This document shows positions 53,926-63,172 of a stretch of 64,000 nucleotides of DNA, piece by piece. The notes under the pieces are model-generated. The model worked only from the letters and a program-made list of their open reading frames with translations, ran no database searches and was not told the DNA's origin. Numbering within the stretch: the first letter of the stretch is position 1; the number at the start of each line of letters is the position of its first letter. Location of the stretch: positions 620,001 through 684,000 of the forward strand of contig NZ_CP094242.1 in assembly GCF_022749515.1 (NCBI RefSeq), in the 5' to 3' direction. The position numbers and the translations under genes are program-made. Source of the stretch: Morococcus cerebrosus (GTDB lineage Bacteria; Pseudomonadota; Gammaproteobacteria; Burkholderiales; Neisseriaceae).

Positions 53926-54492
53926 TCAAGGCTTATGCGGCGCAAACGTCCATTGACCAAGCGGCAGGCCCAAATCAAACACGTTCAGACGACCTATTGC
54001 CACCCTGACCAAACGCAGGCACGGAAAACCCGCCTTAGCCGTCATCCGCCTGACTTGCCGGTTTTTTCCTTCCGAAATCCGAATTTCCACCCAAAAATCA
54101 GGCACGGACTTGCGCACGCGGATAGGCGGCACGCGCGGCCATAAAACATCTGCTTCGTCCGCTTCCAACACGCGAACCTTTGCCGGACGAGTGACAAAAT
54201 CGCCCAAATCCACTCCGCGCCGCAGCATATCCAGCTTCGCTTCGTCGGGCGAACCTTCCACCTGCGCCCAATAAGTTTTCTCCAGCTTAAACTTAGGATC
54301 TGCAATCCGCGCCTGCAAACGCCCGTCGTTCGTCAACAGCAGCAAACCCTCGCTGTCCGTATCCAAACGCCCCGCCGGATAAAAGTCCGACAGCGACACA
54401 TAATCTTTCAAACACCCATACTTTTCATGCGTCGAAAACTGGCAAATCACGCCATAAGGTTTGTTCAATACGATTAAATCATTCATTTTCAT
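53926..54492 (-). CDS. rluE: 23S rRNA pseudouridine synthase E
   Basis: RluE modifies U2457 in 23S rRNA. The 188-residue RsuA-family enzyme contains the catalytic aspartate motif GRLDTDSEGLLLLTNDG and the family end GKNRQVRRMTAKAGFPCLRLVRV (cited here in part). There is no N-terminal S4 domain, which fits RluE. The start lies in a cluster of GTG-ATG-AAA-ATG; ATG at 54492 with AGGA upstream was selected, and ATG at 54486 is also possible. Members RluB/RluF are longer, so RluE is the best fit. Confidence 0.88.
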   Translation of the reverse strand: MKMNDLIVLNKPYGVICQFSTHEKYGCLKDYVSLSDFYPAGRLDTDSEGLLLLTNDGRLQARIADPKFKLEKTYWAQVEGSPDEAKLDMLRRGVDLGDFVTRPAKVRVLEADEADVLWPRVPPIRVRKSVPDFWVEIRISEGKNRQVRRMTAKAGFPCLRLVRVAIGRLNVFDLGLPLGQWTFAPHKP

Positions 54493-54651
54493 CACATCCT
54501 GAAACCAAGCATGAATTGTACCAGCCGTCGCATACGGGCTACAATTTCACGCTTCTTTATATTTTATACAAATGATTTCATACGGTTAAAAAATACCCTG
54601 AAGCCCAGCTTGACACGCCCGAGCCAAACCAGTATATTACGCACTTCCTTA

Positions 54652-54744
54652 GGAGTAATGGCTGAGAGGCTGAAGGCACTTCCCTGCTAAGGAAGCATGT
54701 GGGGTCAACCTGCATCGAGGGTTCGAATCCCTCTTACTCCGCCA
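54652..54744 (+). tRNA. tRNA-Ser (anticodon GCT)
   Basis: A 93-nt class II tRNA with encoded CCA at the 3' end. The acceptor stem is GGAGTAA / TTACTCC, the anticodon arm CTTCC-CTGCTAA-GGAAG holds GCT, a long variable arm is present (gtggggtcaacctgc region), and the T arm has GGGTTCGAATCC. Confidence 0.97.
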
Positions 54745-54751
54745 CCATACG

Positions 54752-54786
54752 AAAACCCGTCGATTATCCGACGGGTTTTCTTTATT
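54752..54786 (+). terminator. Terminator of tRNA-Ser
   Basis: AAAACCCGTCG pairs with CGACGGGTTTT over a short loop and is followed by CTTTATTT. Confidence 0.85.
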
Positions 54787-54935
54787 TCCCCATGAAACAA
54801 AAAGCAGTCATATCACCCCACGCAATCGGGGCTAAGAACAACAGATAGCAAGTAGCTCATCCTAACCGAATATCCCTGCGATAAACTCCTTGTCAGACCC
54901 GGTTTATATAAAAGGTCCTTGGATTCGGATTTCAA

Positions 54936-55979
54936 GTGCAACACTAGGGTACCAGTGGTTGGAACAGATTTAAGAATAAAACACTTGGCGTTTCGTAGCC
55001 AAGTGTTTTTCTTGGCCGGTGGTTCAACTCATCTTGAACCCTGCGTATCTCCCGATCACTGATGTTTCGGAAATCGGTTTGTTTGGGGAAATATTGCCGG
55101 ATGAGTCCGTTGGTGTTCTCACTCAGCGCTTTCTCCCAAGAATGGTAAGGGCGGCAAAAATAGGTTCTCGCCTTCAATGCTTTGGCTATTTTGGTGTGTT
55201 GGTAGAACTCTTTGCCGTTATCCATGGTAATGGTGTGGACTCTGGCTTTATATGCCTTTAATACCCTAATGGCCGCCCGGGCAGTGTCTTCGGCTTTTAA
55301 GTTCTTTAATTTGCAGATGATGGTGTAGCGGGTAACGCGTTCGACCAAGGTCAATAACGCGCTTTTCTGATTTTTGCCGACGATGGTGTCGGCCTCCCAA
55401 TCGCCGATGCGGGTTTTCCGGTCGACGATGGCGGATCGGTTTTCTATGCCGACGCGGTTGGGCACTTTGCCTCTGGTCCATGTGCTGCCGTAGCGTTTGC
55501 GGTAGGGTTTGCTGCATATTCTGAGATGTTGCCACAAAGTGCCGCCGTTGCTTTTGTCTTGGCGAAGGTAGCGGTAAACGGTGCTGTGATGGAGTGTGAT
55601 CCCGTGGTGTTTATGCAGGTAGGCACATACTTGTTCGGGACTGAGTTTGCGGCGGATAAGGGTGTCGATGTGCTGAATCAGCTGCGAATCGAGCTTATAG
55701 GGTTTTCGCCGGTGCTGTTTGGTCAGCCGGTTTTGCCGTTGGGCTTTATCGGCGCTGTATTGCTGTCCTTGGATGCAGTGCCGCTTGATTTCTCGGCTGA
55801 TGGTGCTTTTGTGGCGGTTGAGCTGTTTGGCGATTTCGGCGATGGTGCAGTGGCGGGACAGGTATTGGATATGGTATCGTTCGTCTTGGGTCAGTTGTGT
55901 GTAGCTCATGGCAATCTTTCTTGCAGGAAAGGCCGTATGCTACCGCATACTGGCCTTTTTCTGTTATGGAAAGTTGCAC
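54936..55979 (-). mobile_element. IS1655-like element (IS30 family)
   Basis: The 1044-bp element has short ends GTGCAAC / GTTGCAC flanked by TTCAA on both sides (54931-54935 and 55980-55984), a possible target duplication. It carries one complete IS30-family transposase gene on the minus strand and resembles meningococcal IS1655. The element lies between tRNA-Ser and ltgA in intergenic DNA and does not break a gene. Confidence 0.82.
54944..55909 (-). CDS. IS30-family transposase (IS1655-like)
   Basis: The 321-residue protein has the N-terminal helix-turn-helix (YTQLTQDERYHIQYL, then IAEIAKQLNRHKSTISREIKR, only partly quoted) and the DDE core: D in RIGDWEADTIVG, D in TITMDNGKEF and E in HSWEKALSENTNG. 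No frameshift is present, so the element may be active. In related copies the last motif reads EKGLNENTNG; the change to EKALSENTNG keeps the catalytic glutamates. Confidence 0.93.
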   Translation of the reverse strand: MSYTQLTQDERYHIQYLSRHCTIAEIAKQLNRHKSTISREIKRHCIQGQQYSADKAQRQNRLTKQHRRKPYKLDSQLIQHIDTLIRRKLSPEQVCAYLHKHHGITLHHSTVYRYLRQDKSNGGTLWQHLRICSKPYRKRYGSTWTRGKVPNRVGIENRSAIVDRKTRIGDWEADTIVGKNQKSALLTLVERVTRYTIICKLKNLKAEDTARAAIRVLKAYKARVHTITMDNGKEFYQHTKIAKALKARTYFCRPYHSWEKALSENTNGLIRQYFPKQTDFRNISDREIRRVQDELNHRPRKTLGYETPSVLFLNLFQPLVP

Positions 55980-55996
55980 TTCAAATGCGAATCCGC

Positions 55997-56032
55997 CGTC
56001 GTCTGAAAATACATTTTCAGACGACCTTTTTC
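55997..56032 (-). terminator. DUS-pair terminator of ltgA
   Basis: CGTCGTCTGAAAAT and ATTTTCAGACGACCT form a stem over few bases, 54 bases after the ltgA stop. Confidence 0.8.
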
Positions 56033-56084
56033 AAGTTTGGCTTCCGTATCTGTCAAACAATCCGATCGGATACAGCCGCGTCAA

Positions 56085-57932
56085 TCAATAACGGCCCGGA
56101 ACGGTTCCCATACGCTGTTTCAGCGAGGTTTGCGGTTCGTTGAACAGGGATGCGTAGAAGGTCGCATTGGTCATGACTTTTTTGACGTAGTCGCGGGTTT
56201 CGGTGAAAGGGATGGTTTCAGCGTAAATCGCGCCTTCCAGAGGCGTAGAAGCCTGCCAGTTGCGGGCGCGGCCGGGGCCGGCGTTGTAGCCTGCGGTTGC
56301 CATCACTTCGTTGTTTTGCAGGCGGCGTTTGGCATCTGCCATATACCATGTACCCATGCGGATGTTGCCGTCCATGGTGTAGAGTTCGCTGCTGCTCATG
56401 CCGATTTTGCCGGCGATTTCGCGGGCGGTGGCAGGCATAACCTGCATCAGGCCTTGCGCGCCGACGCTGGATTGCGCGCCCATGACGAAGCGGCTTTCTT
56501 GGCGGATCAGGCCGTAAACCCAAGCGGGATCAACGCCTGCTTGCGAGGCGTAGCGGACGGTGGTCTCTTTAAACGGAGAGAGGTAGCGCAGGTTGTAGTT
56601 GAGTTTGCGCTCGGTCCGGTCGGCGCTGTTGATCGCCATGTCGTAGAACTGGTTTTCAAAGGCGACCTGCGCGGCAGTCAGGAGGTTGTCCTCGTTAAAG
56701 TCGCGGGTGGCGAAACGCCATTCTGCCTGTGCCTGACGGCGCATTTTGGCATCGTTGCTGCTTTGGCTGTTTTTAAACAGAACCAGCGCGCGTTTGATGG
56801 CTCCGTCGTCTGCCATGCGGCGGACGTCTTTTTTATCGGCGTCGGAAACGTTGTTTTTGGTATTGACGCGGCGACCGAGTTCTTCGCCTGCTAAGACGGC
56901 GTAGAAATTGCGTCCGCTTGTGGCGGCTTTTTCGTACATTTCTTTAGCACGGCTTTGGTTGCCTTGTGCGGCGTAGCTGCGGCCCAGCCAGTATTGCCAA
57001 GTCGGGTCTTTTTGCAGGTTGTCGGGCATTTGTTGGATGATGCCGGACAATTCGTTCCAGCGTTGCAGACGCAGGGCGGCGCGGGCGTACCATTCGAATT
57101 GCTCGTCGGTCAGTTGTTTGCGGTCGGAAACGCGGTTGTAGTAGCTCAACGCGGTCTGCATGTTTTGATTTTGCGCTTGGTAGAGTCCCAATACGCCCCA
57201 TGCGAAGCTGCTTTGTTCGCGGCTTAAGCCGGATTCCATGCCGGACAGGGTAGAGGCTGCGGAGGAGGATTTGCGCGCGTCTTTGCCGATGACGTTCAAA
57301 AGGCTATATTCGCGCGCACCTTGCGAGTCGCCCTCAAACGGGCTGCCCAATGCGGCTGCCAAGCTGCGTGCGTCGCTGGTTTGGCTGTTGCTCAACAATC
57401 CGCGTACGCGACGCCATGCGTCGTTGCTGTTCAGACGACCTGCCGATGCCGCGCTTTCGATCAAACGGGTACAACCCGCAGGCAGCTTGTTCGTAACGCG
57501 CACAAGTTCTGCCGCCATGTTGTAGCTGCCGCTGCTCAGCTCGGCATAACATTGCACTTCCTGCACCCGGCCCGCCGCATTCAGCTTTTTGTTTTCTTGG
57601 CGGAACACATCCCATTGTCCGCGCGCGCCGAGGCTTTTGAGCCATTCGTTGCGGACGTTTTCAGCCATCGCGCTGTCGCCCGCTTGCGCCAAGAATTGTT
57701 GCACCCACATATCGTCGCCGCGTTTGGCAGCGTCCAGCGCGCCTTGATATTGACCGTAATCGGACAATACTTTGGATTCGCCTTCGGCGCGGCGGGCGGG
57801 GATGGAAGCGGGTTCGGTCAGGGAAGAGCCAGGCTCTTTGGATGAAGTCGTGTCGTTTTCGGAGGCACACGCCGACAAAATCGCGGCGGCAATCAGGCTG
57901 AGTGAGAGGGAAAATATGCGTTGTGCGTTCAT
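56085..57932 (-). CDS. ltgA: Lytic murein transglycosylase LtgA (Slt70 type)
   Basis: LtgA cuts peptidoglycan glycan strands to release 1,6-anhydro fragments; in pathogenic Neisseria it is one source of released cytotoxic monomer. The 615-residue protein is a lipoprotein (lipobox LSAC, about C22) with an alpha-superhelical U/L domain (e.g. AENVRNEWLKSLGARGQWDVF) and a C-terminal SLT domain with the catalytic glutamate in GLIRQESRFV, then QGLMQVMPATARE and AGYNAGPGRARNW. It matches meningococcal LtgA over its full length. The start at 57932 gives the lipoprotein signal. Confidence 0.93.
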   Translation of the reverse strand: MNAQRIFSLSLSLIAAAILSACASENDTTSSKEPGSSLTEPASIPARRAEGESKVLSDYGQYQGALDAAKRGDDMWVQQFLAQAGDSAMAENVRNEWLKSLGARGQWDVFRQENKKLNAAGRVQEVQCYAELSSGSYNMAAELVRVTNKLPAGCTRLIESAASAGRLNSNDAWRRVRGLLSNSQTSDARSLAAALGSPFEGDSQGAREYSLLNVIGKDARKSSSAASTLSGMESGLSREQSSFAWGVLGLYQAQNQNMQTALSYYNRVSDRKQLTDEQFEWYARAALRLQRWNELSGIIQQMPDNLQKDPTWQYWLGRSYAAQGNQSRAKEMYEKAATSGRNFYAVLAGEELGRRVNTKNNVSDADKKDVRRMADDGAIKRALVLFKNSQSSNDAKMRRQAQAEWRFATRDFNEDNLLTAAQVAFENQFYDMAINSADRTERKLNYNLRYLSPFKETTVRYASQAGVDPAWVYGLIRQESRFVMGAQSSVGAQGLMQVMPATAREIAGKIGMSSSELYTMDGNIRMGTWYMADAKRRLQNNEVMATAGYNAGPGRARNWQASTPLEGAIYAETIPFTETRDYVKKVMTNATFYASLFNEPQTSLKQRMGTVPGRY

Positions 57933-58040
57933 TACGTACCGTATCTTTATTAGAATCAATTAGAACCGCATTCTAAACGATTTGGCGGCATTATCCGAAT
58001 CTGAAACCGATATTTACATTAACCGCGTAATAAGGGGCAA

Positions 58041-58087
58041 CAAAAAGGTCGTCTGAAAAGCAGGATGGCTGTTTCAGACGACCTTTG
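58041..58087 (-). terminator. DUS-pair terminator of apt
   Basis: AAAGGTCGTCTGAAA and TTTCAGACGACCTTT flank an 11-base loop, 15 bases past the apt stop; AAAAA on the left gives a T run in the apt direction. Confidence 0.85.
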
Positions 58088-58102
58088 AGGCATGGGCAAA
58101 GT

Positions 58103-58663
58103 TTACATGCAGCCTTCGTTTTGCAGCAGGGTAAACAGGGGAACGCCGTTTTCGCGGATTTTGCTGCCGCCAATCAAATCCGTAAATTCCAAAATCGCCG
58201 CCGCTTCAACGACTTCGCCGCCGAGTTTGCGGATTAATTCCACGCCTGCGAGCATGGTGCCGCCGGTTGCGACCAGGTCATCGACCAGCAGCACGCGTGC
58301 GCCGGGTTTGACCGCGTCTTTGTGGATTTCGACCGTCGCTTCGCCGTATTCCAGCGCGTAGCTTTGCGAAATCGTATCAAAAGGCAGCTTGCCCTTTTTG
58401 CGGATGGGGACGAAGCCGACGTTCAACTGATACGCCAACGCCGCGCCGATGATGAAGCCGCGTGCGTCCAAGCCAGCCACGACATCGATTTTCTGACCCA
58501 TATAGCGATAGACCAGCAAATCCACTAAAAGGCGGAAATATTCCGCGCTTTGAAGTACCGGTGTAATGTCGTGAAATAAAATGCCTTTTTGCGGCCAGTT
58601 TTCGATTTTGCGGATTTTGTCCGCCAATGCGGCGACGTCCATCGCCTCAGGATGAACCAACAT
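58103..58663 (-). CDS. apt: Adenine phosphoribosyltransferase
   Basis: Apt makes AMP from adenine and PRPP in purine salvage. The 186 residues include [44 protein letters not shown] (in part) and the PRPP loop [14 protein letters not shown]. The start at 58663 ([17 protein letters not shown]) was chosen for family fit; the later ATG giving MDVAALADK is an alternative. It is transcribed divergently from gmk. Confidence 0.95.
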   Translation of the reverse strand: MLVHPEAMDVAALADKIRKIENWPQKGILFHDITPVLQSAEYFRLLVDLLVYRYMGQKIDVVAGLDARGFIIGAALAYQLNVGFVPIRKKGKLPFDTISQSYALEYGEATVEIHKDAVKPGARVLLVDDLVATGGTMLAGVELIRKLGGEVVEAAAILEFTDLIGGSKIRENGVPLFTLLQNEGCM

Positions 58664-58815
58664 TTTGCGTGTTCCCAAATGAAAAGTTTTTAACGCGATA
58701 TTGTAGCCGTCAGACCGTCGGTTGCCAAATCCATCGGGGCTGAAAGGTCGTCTGAACATGAAATTACACGCCCCGTATGCTACAATCAACAGATAATCCC
58801 ATCGGTACCGACATC

Positions 58816-59433
58816 ATGAAACCCCATAAAAAAGGCAATATTTTCATCATTTCCGCCGCTTCCGGCACGGGCAAGACCACGCTGGTTTCCCGTCTTTTGA
58901 AAAACAACGCCGATTTGCGCGTCTCCGTATCGCACACCACCCGCCAGCCGCGCGAAGGCGAACAGCACGGCGTACATTATCATTTTGTTCCCAAAGAGGA
59001 ATTTGAGTCTTTAATCAAACAGAAAGCCTTTCTCGAACACGCAAACGTTTTCGGCAATTATTACGGAACCAGCATAGCGGGGGTCAATTCCCTTAGCGAA
59101 GAGGGTTACGATGTGATTTTGGAAATTGACGTGCAAGGTGCGGCGCAGGTGCGCAAATCGCTGCCCGAAGCGAGCAGCATCTTCATCCTGCCGCCTTCGT
59201 TCGAAGTCCTTGCCGAACGCCTTATCGGGCGCGGCACCGACAGCGAGGAAGTCATCCAAACCCGCCTCTCCAAAGCGCGTCACGAAATCGAACAATCCGT
59301 CCTGTTTGACTATATTGTCGTCAACGATGATTTGGACAGGGCAGAAGCCGATTTGCTCCACATCATCAAAGCAGGTCGTCTGAAAAAATCTTCCCAGCAA
59401 GGATTTATCTCAAACCTGTTGGAAAATTCCTGA
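58816..59433 (+). CDS. gmk: Guanylate kinase
   Basis: Gmk phosphorylates GMP to GDP. The 205-residue protein has the P-loop SAASGTGKTT (13-22), the GMP-binding SHTTRQPREGEQHGVHY and the family stretch DVILEIDVQGAAQVR. The start at 58816 gives MKPHKKGNIFIIS, as expected. A DUS near 59371 lies inside the 3' coding part (AGRLKKSS). Order gmk-rpoZ-spoT is the same as in E. coli and suggests an operon. Confidence 0.96.
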   Translation: MKPHKKGNIFIISAASGTGKTTLVSRLLKNNADLRVSVSHTTRQPREGEQHGVHYHFVPKEEFESLIKQKAFLEHANVFGNYYGTSIAGVNSLSEEGYDVILEIDVQGAAQVRKSLPEASSIFILPPSFEVLAERLIGRGTDSEEVIQTRLSKARHEIEQSVLFDYIVVNDDLDRAEADLLHIIKAGRLKKSSQQGFISNLLENS

Positions 59434-59492
59434 AAAACAGCGAAAATACGCATTTACATTCCATCACAAATTAATAGAAAGAAAGCAAACAA

Positions 59493-59699
59493 ATGGCCCG
59501 TATCACCACTGAAGACTGCACAGGCAAAATCCCCAATCATTTCGACCTGACCCTCGTCGCCGCCCGCCGCGCGCGCCAGCTTGAAAACGGCAACGCCCCT
59601 ATGGTTGACGACATCCGCAACAACAAACCGACCGTTACCGCCCTGCGTGAAATCGCCGCCGGTCAAATCGGTACCGAACTGCTGACCCGCAACAAATAA
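59493..59699 (+). CDS. rpoZ: DNA-directed RNA polymerase subunit omega
   Basis: Omega helps RNA polymerase assembly and, with the beta' subunit, forms a ppGpp-binding site in proteobacteria. The 68-residue protein is typical ([49 protein letters not shown]). AAAGAAAG upstream is a plausible ribosome binding site. It sits 59 bp after gmk and 110 bp before spoT, whose product makes ppGpp. Confidence 0.97.
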   Translation: MARITTEDCTGKIPNHFDLTLVAARRARQLENGNAPMVDDIRNNKPTVTALREIAAGQIGTELLTRNK

Positions 59700-59797
59700 T
59701 ACCGGCAGGCAAAACCTGCCTAACCGCCGCGCGGATTGTATCGGCGCGACACATCCGACCGATACAGTCTGACGGCTCAAAACAAAACACACACCGA

Positions 59798-59809
59798 AGG
59801 CCGTCTGAA
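59798..59809 (+). other. AG-type DUS abutting the spoT start codon
   Basis: AGGCCGTCTGAA ends on the base before the spoT ATG. Its AAGG part lies about 8 bases before the start and probably doubles as the ribosome binding site. It is one of few copies of this dialect in the window. Confidence 0.85.
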
Positions 59810-61966
59810 ATGCCCGCCCCCCAGCCCACTGCCCCCTACGACGCGCTGACTGCCGAAGCACGCGAACTTTTGTTCCGCACCGCCTCCTATCTCAGCCCAT
59901 CCGAACAGGCCGAGCTTGAAAAAGCCGTCGCCTACGCCTTTCACGCTCATGACGGACAAACCCGTAAAAGCGGCGAACCCTACATTACCCATCCCCTTGC
60001 CGTCGCCACGCAACTTGCGTTGTGGCACATGGACATACAAGGCTTGTGCGCGGGCGTGATGCACGACGTACTCGAAGACACGGGCGTATCCAAAATCGAA
60101 ATGGCGGCGGAATTCGGCGAAACCATCTCCGAGATGGTGGACGGGCTTTCCAAACTCGAAAAACTCAAATTTGAAGATCATGCCGAGCATCAGGCGGAAA
60201 GTTTCCGCAAGCTCATCCTCGCCATGACCAAAGACGTGCGCGTGATCGTCGTCAAACTCGCCGACCGCCTGCACAATATGCGCACGCTCGGCTCCATGCG
60301 CCCCGACAAACGCCGCCGCATCGCTAAAGAAACCCTCGAAATCTACGCCCAAATCGCCAACCGCATCGGCTTGAACAACGCCTACCAAGAGCTTCAGGAT
60401 TTATCGTTTCAAAACCTCCACCCGAACCGTTACGAAACCCTCAAAAAAGCGATGGACAACAGCCGCAAAAACCGCCGCGACGTCGTCGGCAAAGTTTTGC
60501 GCGCCTTCAGTCAGCGTTTGGTCGGCGCGAATATCGAAGCCAAAATCAAAGGTCGGGAAAAAAACCTGTACAGCATCCATCAAAAAATGTTGGCGAAAAA
60601 ATTGCGCTTTGCCGAAGTCATGGACATTTACGGCTTCCGCGTCATCGTCAACAGCATTCCCGCGTGTTACGCCGCACTCGGCGCGCTGCACAATCTTTAT
60701 CAGCCCAAACCCGGACGCTTCAAAGACTATATCGCCATCCCCAAAAGCAACGGCTACCAAAGCCTGCACACGACCTTAGTTGGTCCTTACGGCTTGCCCA
60801 TTGAAGTCCAAATCCGCACGCGCGAAATGGATGCCGTAGCCGAAGGCGGCATCGCCGGCCACTGGATATACAAATCCGGCGAAAACACCGTCGATCAAGC
60901 CGTCCTCCATACCAACCAATGGCTCAAAAACATCCTCGATTTGCAAGCCAGCAGCGCGAACGCCATCGAGTTTCTCGAACACGTCAAAGTCGACCTGTTC
61001 CCCAACGAAGTCTATATCCTGACGCCCAAAGGCAAAATCCTCACCCTACCTAAAGGATCGACGCCCATAGACTTCGCCTACGCCGTCCACACCGACATTG
61101 GCCATAAAACCGTCGCCGCCCGCATCAACAACACCATGATGCCCCTGCGTACCAAACTCAAAACCGGCGATTCCGTTGAAATCATCACTTCCGAACACGC
61201 CAAGCCCAATCCGGCATGGCTGAATTTCACCGTTTCCAGCCGCGCGCGTAGCGCCATCCGCCAATACGTCAAAAACCTCAACCGCCACGACGCCATCGTC
61301 CTCGGCGAAAACCTCCTGCAAAAAGCCCTGTCCAGCCTGTTGCCCAAAGACGTATTGCTTTCAGACGACCTCAAAGAAAAATACCTTGCCGACCTCAACG
61401 ACAAACAAACCTCGTTTGAAGAAGTCCTCTACAACGTCGGCATGGGGCATACCCTGCCCGTGTACGTCGCCATGCACATCGCCGAACTGGCAGGGCAGCA
61501 CTTCGGCAGCGAAGTCAAACTCAGCCCCATCAAAGTCAACGACCAAGAAACCGGCCGCATCCATTTTGCCGAATGTTGCCACCCCGTCCCGGGCGATTCC
61601 GTCCGCGCCCTTTTGGTCAAAGACAAAGGCATGATTATCCACCGCGATACCTGTCCGACCCTGCTCAAATCCGACCCCGAACAGCAGCTTGACGCGAACT
61701 GGGAAGGTATAGGCAGCCATACCTACCGCACCGGACTCAGCATCCAGTCCGAAGACGCCCACGGCCTGCTCGCCCTTATGGCGCAAGCCATCTCTAACTC
61801 TGGCGCGGATATCGAGTCCGTCGAAACCCCCAACAAAGCGCTGGCAGGTACGGAAGGCTTTGTCGAATTCAAGTTCATCATCAAAGTGAAGGACTTGGCG
61901 CAAATCAACCAAATTATTCACAACCTGCACGCCATTCCCCAAGTGCGCAAAGTGGTCAGAAGCTAA
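59810..61966 (+). CDS. spoT: Bifunctional (p)ppGpp synthetase/hydrolase SpoT
   Basis: Makes and degrades the stringent-response alarmone (p)ppGpp. The 718 residues include an HD hydrolase domain with intact HDVLEDT and KLADRLHNMRTLGSM, a synthetase domain with GYQSLHTTLVGPYG and EVQIRT, a TGS domain (KILTLPKGSTPIDFAYAVHTDIG, in part), and a C-terminal ACT domain. Intact HD residues and operon context mark it as SpoT rather than the synthetase-only RelA. It ends the gmk-rpoZ-spoT unit. A DUS is embedded near 61360 (LSDDLK). Confidence 0.95.
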   Translation: MPAPQPTAPYDALTAEARELLFRTASYLSPSEQAELEKAVAYAFHAHDGQTRKSGEPYITHPLAVATQLALWHMDIQGLCAGVMHDVLEDTGVSKIEMAAEFGETISEMVDGLSKLEKLKFEDHAEHQAESFRKLILAMTKDVRVIVVKLADRLHNMRTLGSMRPDKRRRIAKETLEIYAQIANRIGLNNAYQELQDLSFQNLHPNRYETLKKAMDNSRKNRRDVVGKVLRAFSQRLVGANIEAKIKGREKNLYSIHQKMLAKKLRFAEVMDIYGFRVIVNSIPACYAALGALHNLYQPKPGRFKDYIAIPKSNGYQSLHTTLVGPYGLPIEVQIRTREMDAVAEGGIAGHWIYKSGENTVDQAVLHTNQWLKNILDLQASSANAIEFLEHVKVDLFPNEVYILTPKGKILTLPKGSTPIDFAYAVHTDIGHKTVAARINNTMMPLRTKLKTGDSVEIITSEHAKPNPAWLNFTVSSRARSAIRQYVKNLNRHDAIVLGENLLQKALSSLLPKDVLLSDDLKEKYLADLNDKQTSFEEVLYNVGMGHTLPVYVAMHIAELAGQHFGSEVKLSPIKVNDQETGRIHFAECCHPVPGDSVRALLVKDKGMIIHRDTCPTLLKSDPEQQLDANWEGIGSHTYRTGLSIQSEDAHGLLALMAQAISNSGADIESVETPNKALAGTEGFVEFKFIIKVKDLAQINQIIHNLHAIPQVRKVVRS

Positions 61967-62064
61967 CGGAAGAAGGGCGGTAAAGCCGATGCCGTTTTGC
62001 CGCCTTATGGGGTTTAAGTCTTTCTTAAAATCAAAAACAAAATCGGCAGGATGCGCGAATGCCA

Positions 62065-62112
62065 CAAAGGTCGTCTGAAAACCATGTTTCAGGTTTTCAG
62101 ACGACCTTTTTA
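62065..62112. terminator. DUS-pair terminator between spoT and phoH
   Basis: AAAGGTCGTCTGAAAACC and GGTTTTCAGACGACCTTT flank a 9-base loop and are followed by TTTT. It lies between convergent genes. Confidence 0.88.
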
Positions 62113-62123
62113 AACCTCATCGT

Positions 62124-63104
62124 TTACCGTTCGGCGGCGCTGCTTCTTTCGGCTTGCTCTTCTGCCGCTTCATACGCTTCCACAATTTTCTGTACCAGCG
62201 GATGACGGACGACGTCTTCGCTGGTAAAGGTGTGGAAATACAGCCCTTCCACGTCGCGCAGTTTTTCGCGGGCGTCTTTCAGGCCGGATTTGATGTTGCG
62301 CGGGAGGTCGATTTGGCTGATGTCGCCGGTAATGACGGCTTTTGCGCCGAAGCCGATACGGGTCAAGAACATTTTCATCTGTTCGGGCGTGGTGTTTTGC
62401 GCTTCGTCCAGAATCACATACGCGCCGTTGAGCGTGCGACCGCGCATGTAGGCGAGCGGGGCGATTTCAATCAGGCCTTTTTCCATCAGTTTGGTCACGC
62501 GGTCGAAGCCCATCAGATCGTAGAGCGCGTCGTAGAGCGGACGCAGGTAGGGGTCGACTTTTTGCGCCAAATCGCCGGGCAGGAAGCCGAGTTTTTCGCC
62601 TGCTTCGACGGCGGGGCGAACGAGGACGATGCGTTCGATTTGGTGTTTTTCCATGGCATCGACGGCGGCGGCGACGGCGAGATAGGTTTTACCCGTACCG
62701 GCCGGCCCCAACCCGAAGACGACGTCGTGGTTCAACAGCGCGCGGATGTAGCCGTTTTGGCGCGGGGTACGCCCGCCTATGCTGCCGCGCTTGGTGCGGA
62801 AATAATATTGTTGGTCGTGGTGTTTTTCTTCGTGTTTCTCGTCGGCGGTTTTGGCTTCGACGGCGGCAAGGCGGATGGCGTTGTCGTCCAAATCGCCTTG
62901 TTCGGCGGCTTCGGCGAGCGCGAGCAAGGCGCGGCGGCCGGCGTGGGCGAGTTCGCCCATGAAGGTGAAGTGTTCGAAGCGGCGGCTGATTTGGATATCG
63001 AGGGCTTTGCCCAAGGCTTCGAGGTTGCCGTCGAGCGCGCCGCAGAGGCGTTGGAGGACGGTGTTGTCGATGTCTTCAAATTGAAGATGGACGGTATGGG
63101 TCAT
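62124..63104 (-). CDS. phoH: PhoH family ATPase (YbeZ-like)
   Basis: A cytoplasmic ATPase usually found with the RNase YbeY and linked to ribosome quality control; ybeY is not in the visible window. The 326-residue protein has Walker A GPAGTGKT at 133-140, Walker [16 protein letters not shown] and the family pattern [10 protein letters not shown]. An N-terminal region of about 100 residues precedes the PhoH domain, as in YbeZ. ATG at 63104 gives [14 protein letters not shown]. Confidence 0.92.
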   Translation of the reverse strand: MTHTVHLQFEDIDNTVLQRLCGALDGNLEALGKALDIQISRRFEHFTFMGELAHAGRRALLALAEAAEQGDLDDNAIRLAAVEAKTADEKHEEKHHDQQYYFRTKRGSIGGRTPRQNGYIRALLNHDVVFGLGPAGTGKTYLAVAAAVDAMEKHQIERIVLVRPAVEAGEKLGFLPGDLAQKVDPYLRPLYDALYDLMGFDRVTKLMEKGLIEIAPLAYMRGRTLNGAYVILDEAQNTTPEQMKMFLTRIGFGAKAVITGDISQIDLPRNIKSGLKDAREKLRDVEGLYFHTFTSEDVVRHPLVQKIVEAYEAAEEQAERSSAAER

Positions 63105-63123
63105 ATCTTGTTTCCATGATGAT

Positions 63124-63168
63124 TAAAGGTCGTCTGAAAGGTGCGGGATGCTTTTCAGACGACCTTTC
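63124..63168. terminator. DUS-pair terminator between fadD and phoH
   Basis: AAAGGTCGTCTGAAA and TTTTCAGACGACCTTT flank a 13-base loop directly after the fadD stop codon. Confidence 0.85.
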
Positions 63169-63172
63169 GGTG

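Noticed and set aside
62154..63119. A 321-codon open frame on the plus strand opposite phoH
   Set aside because: Antisense shadow with biased composition; phoH has clear Walker motifs.
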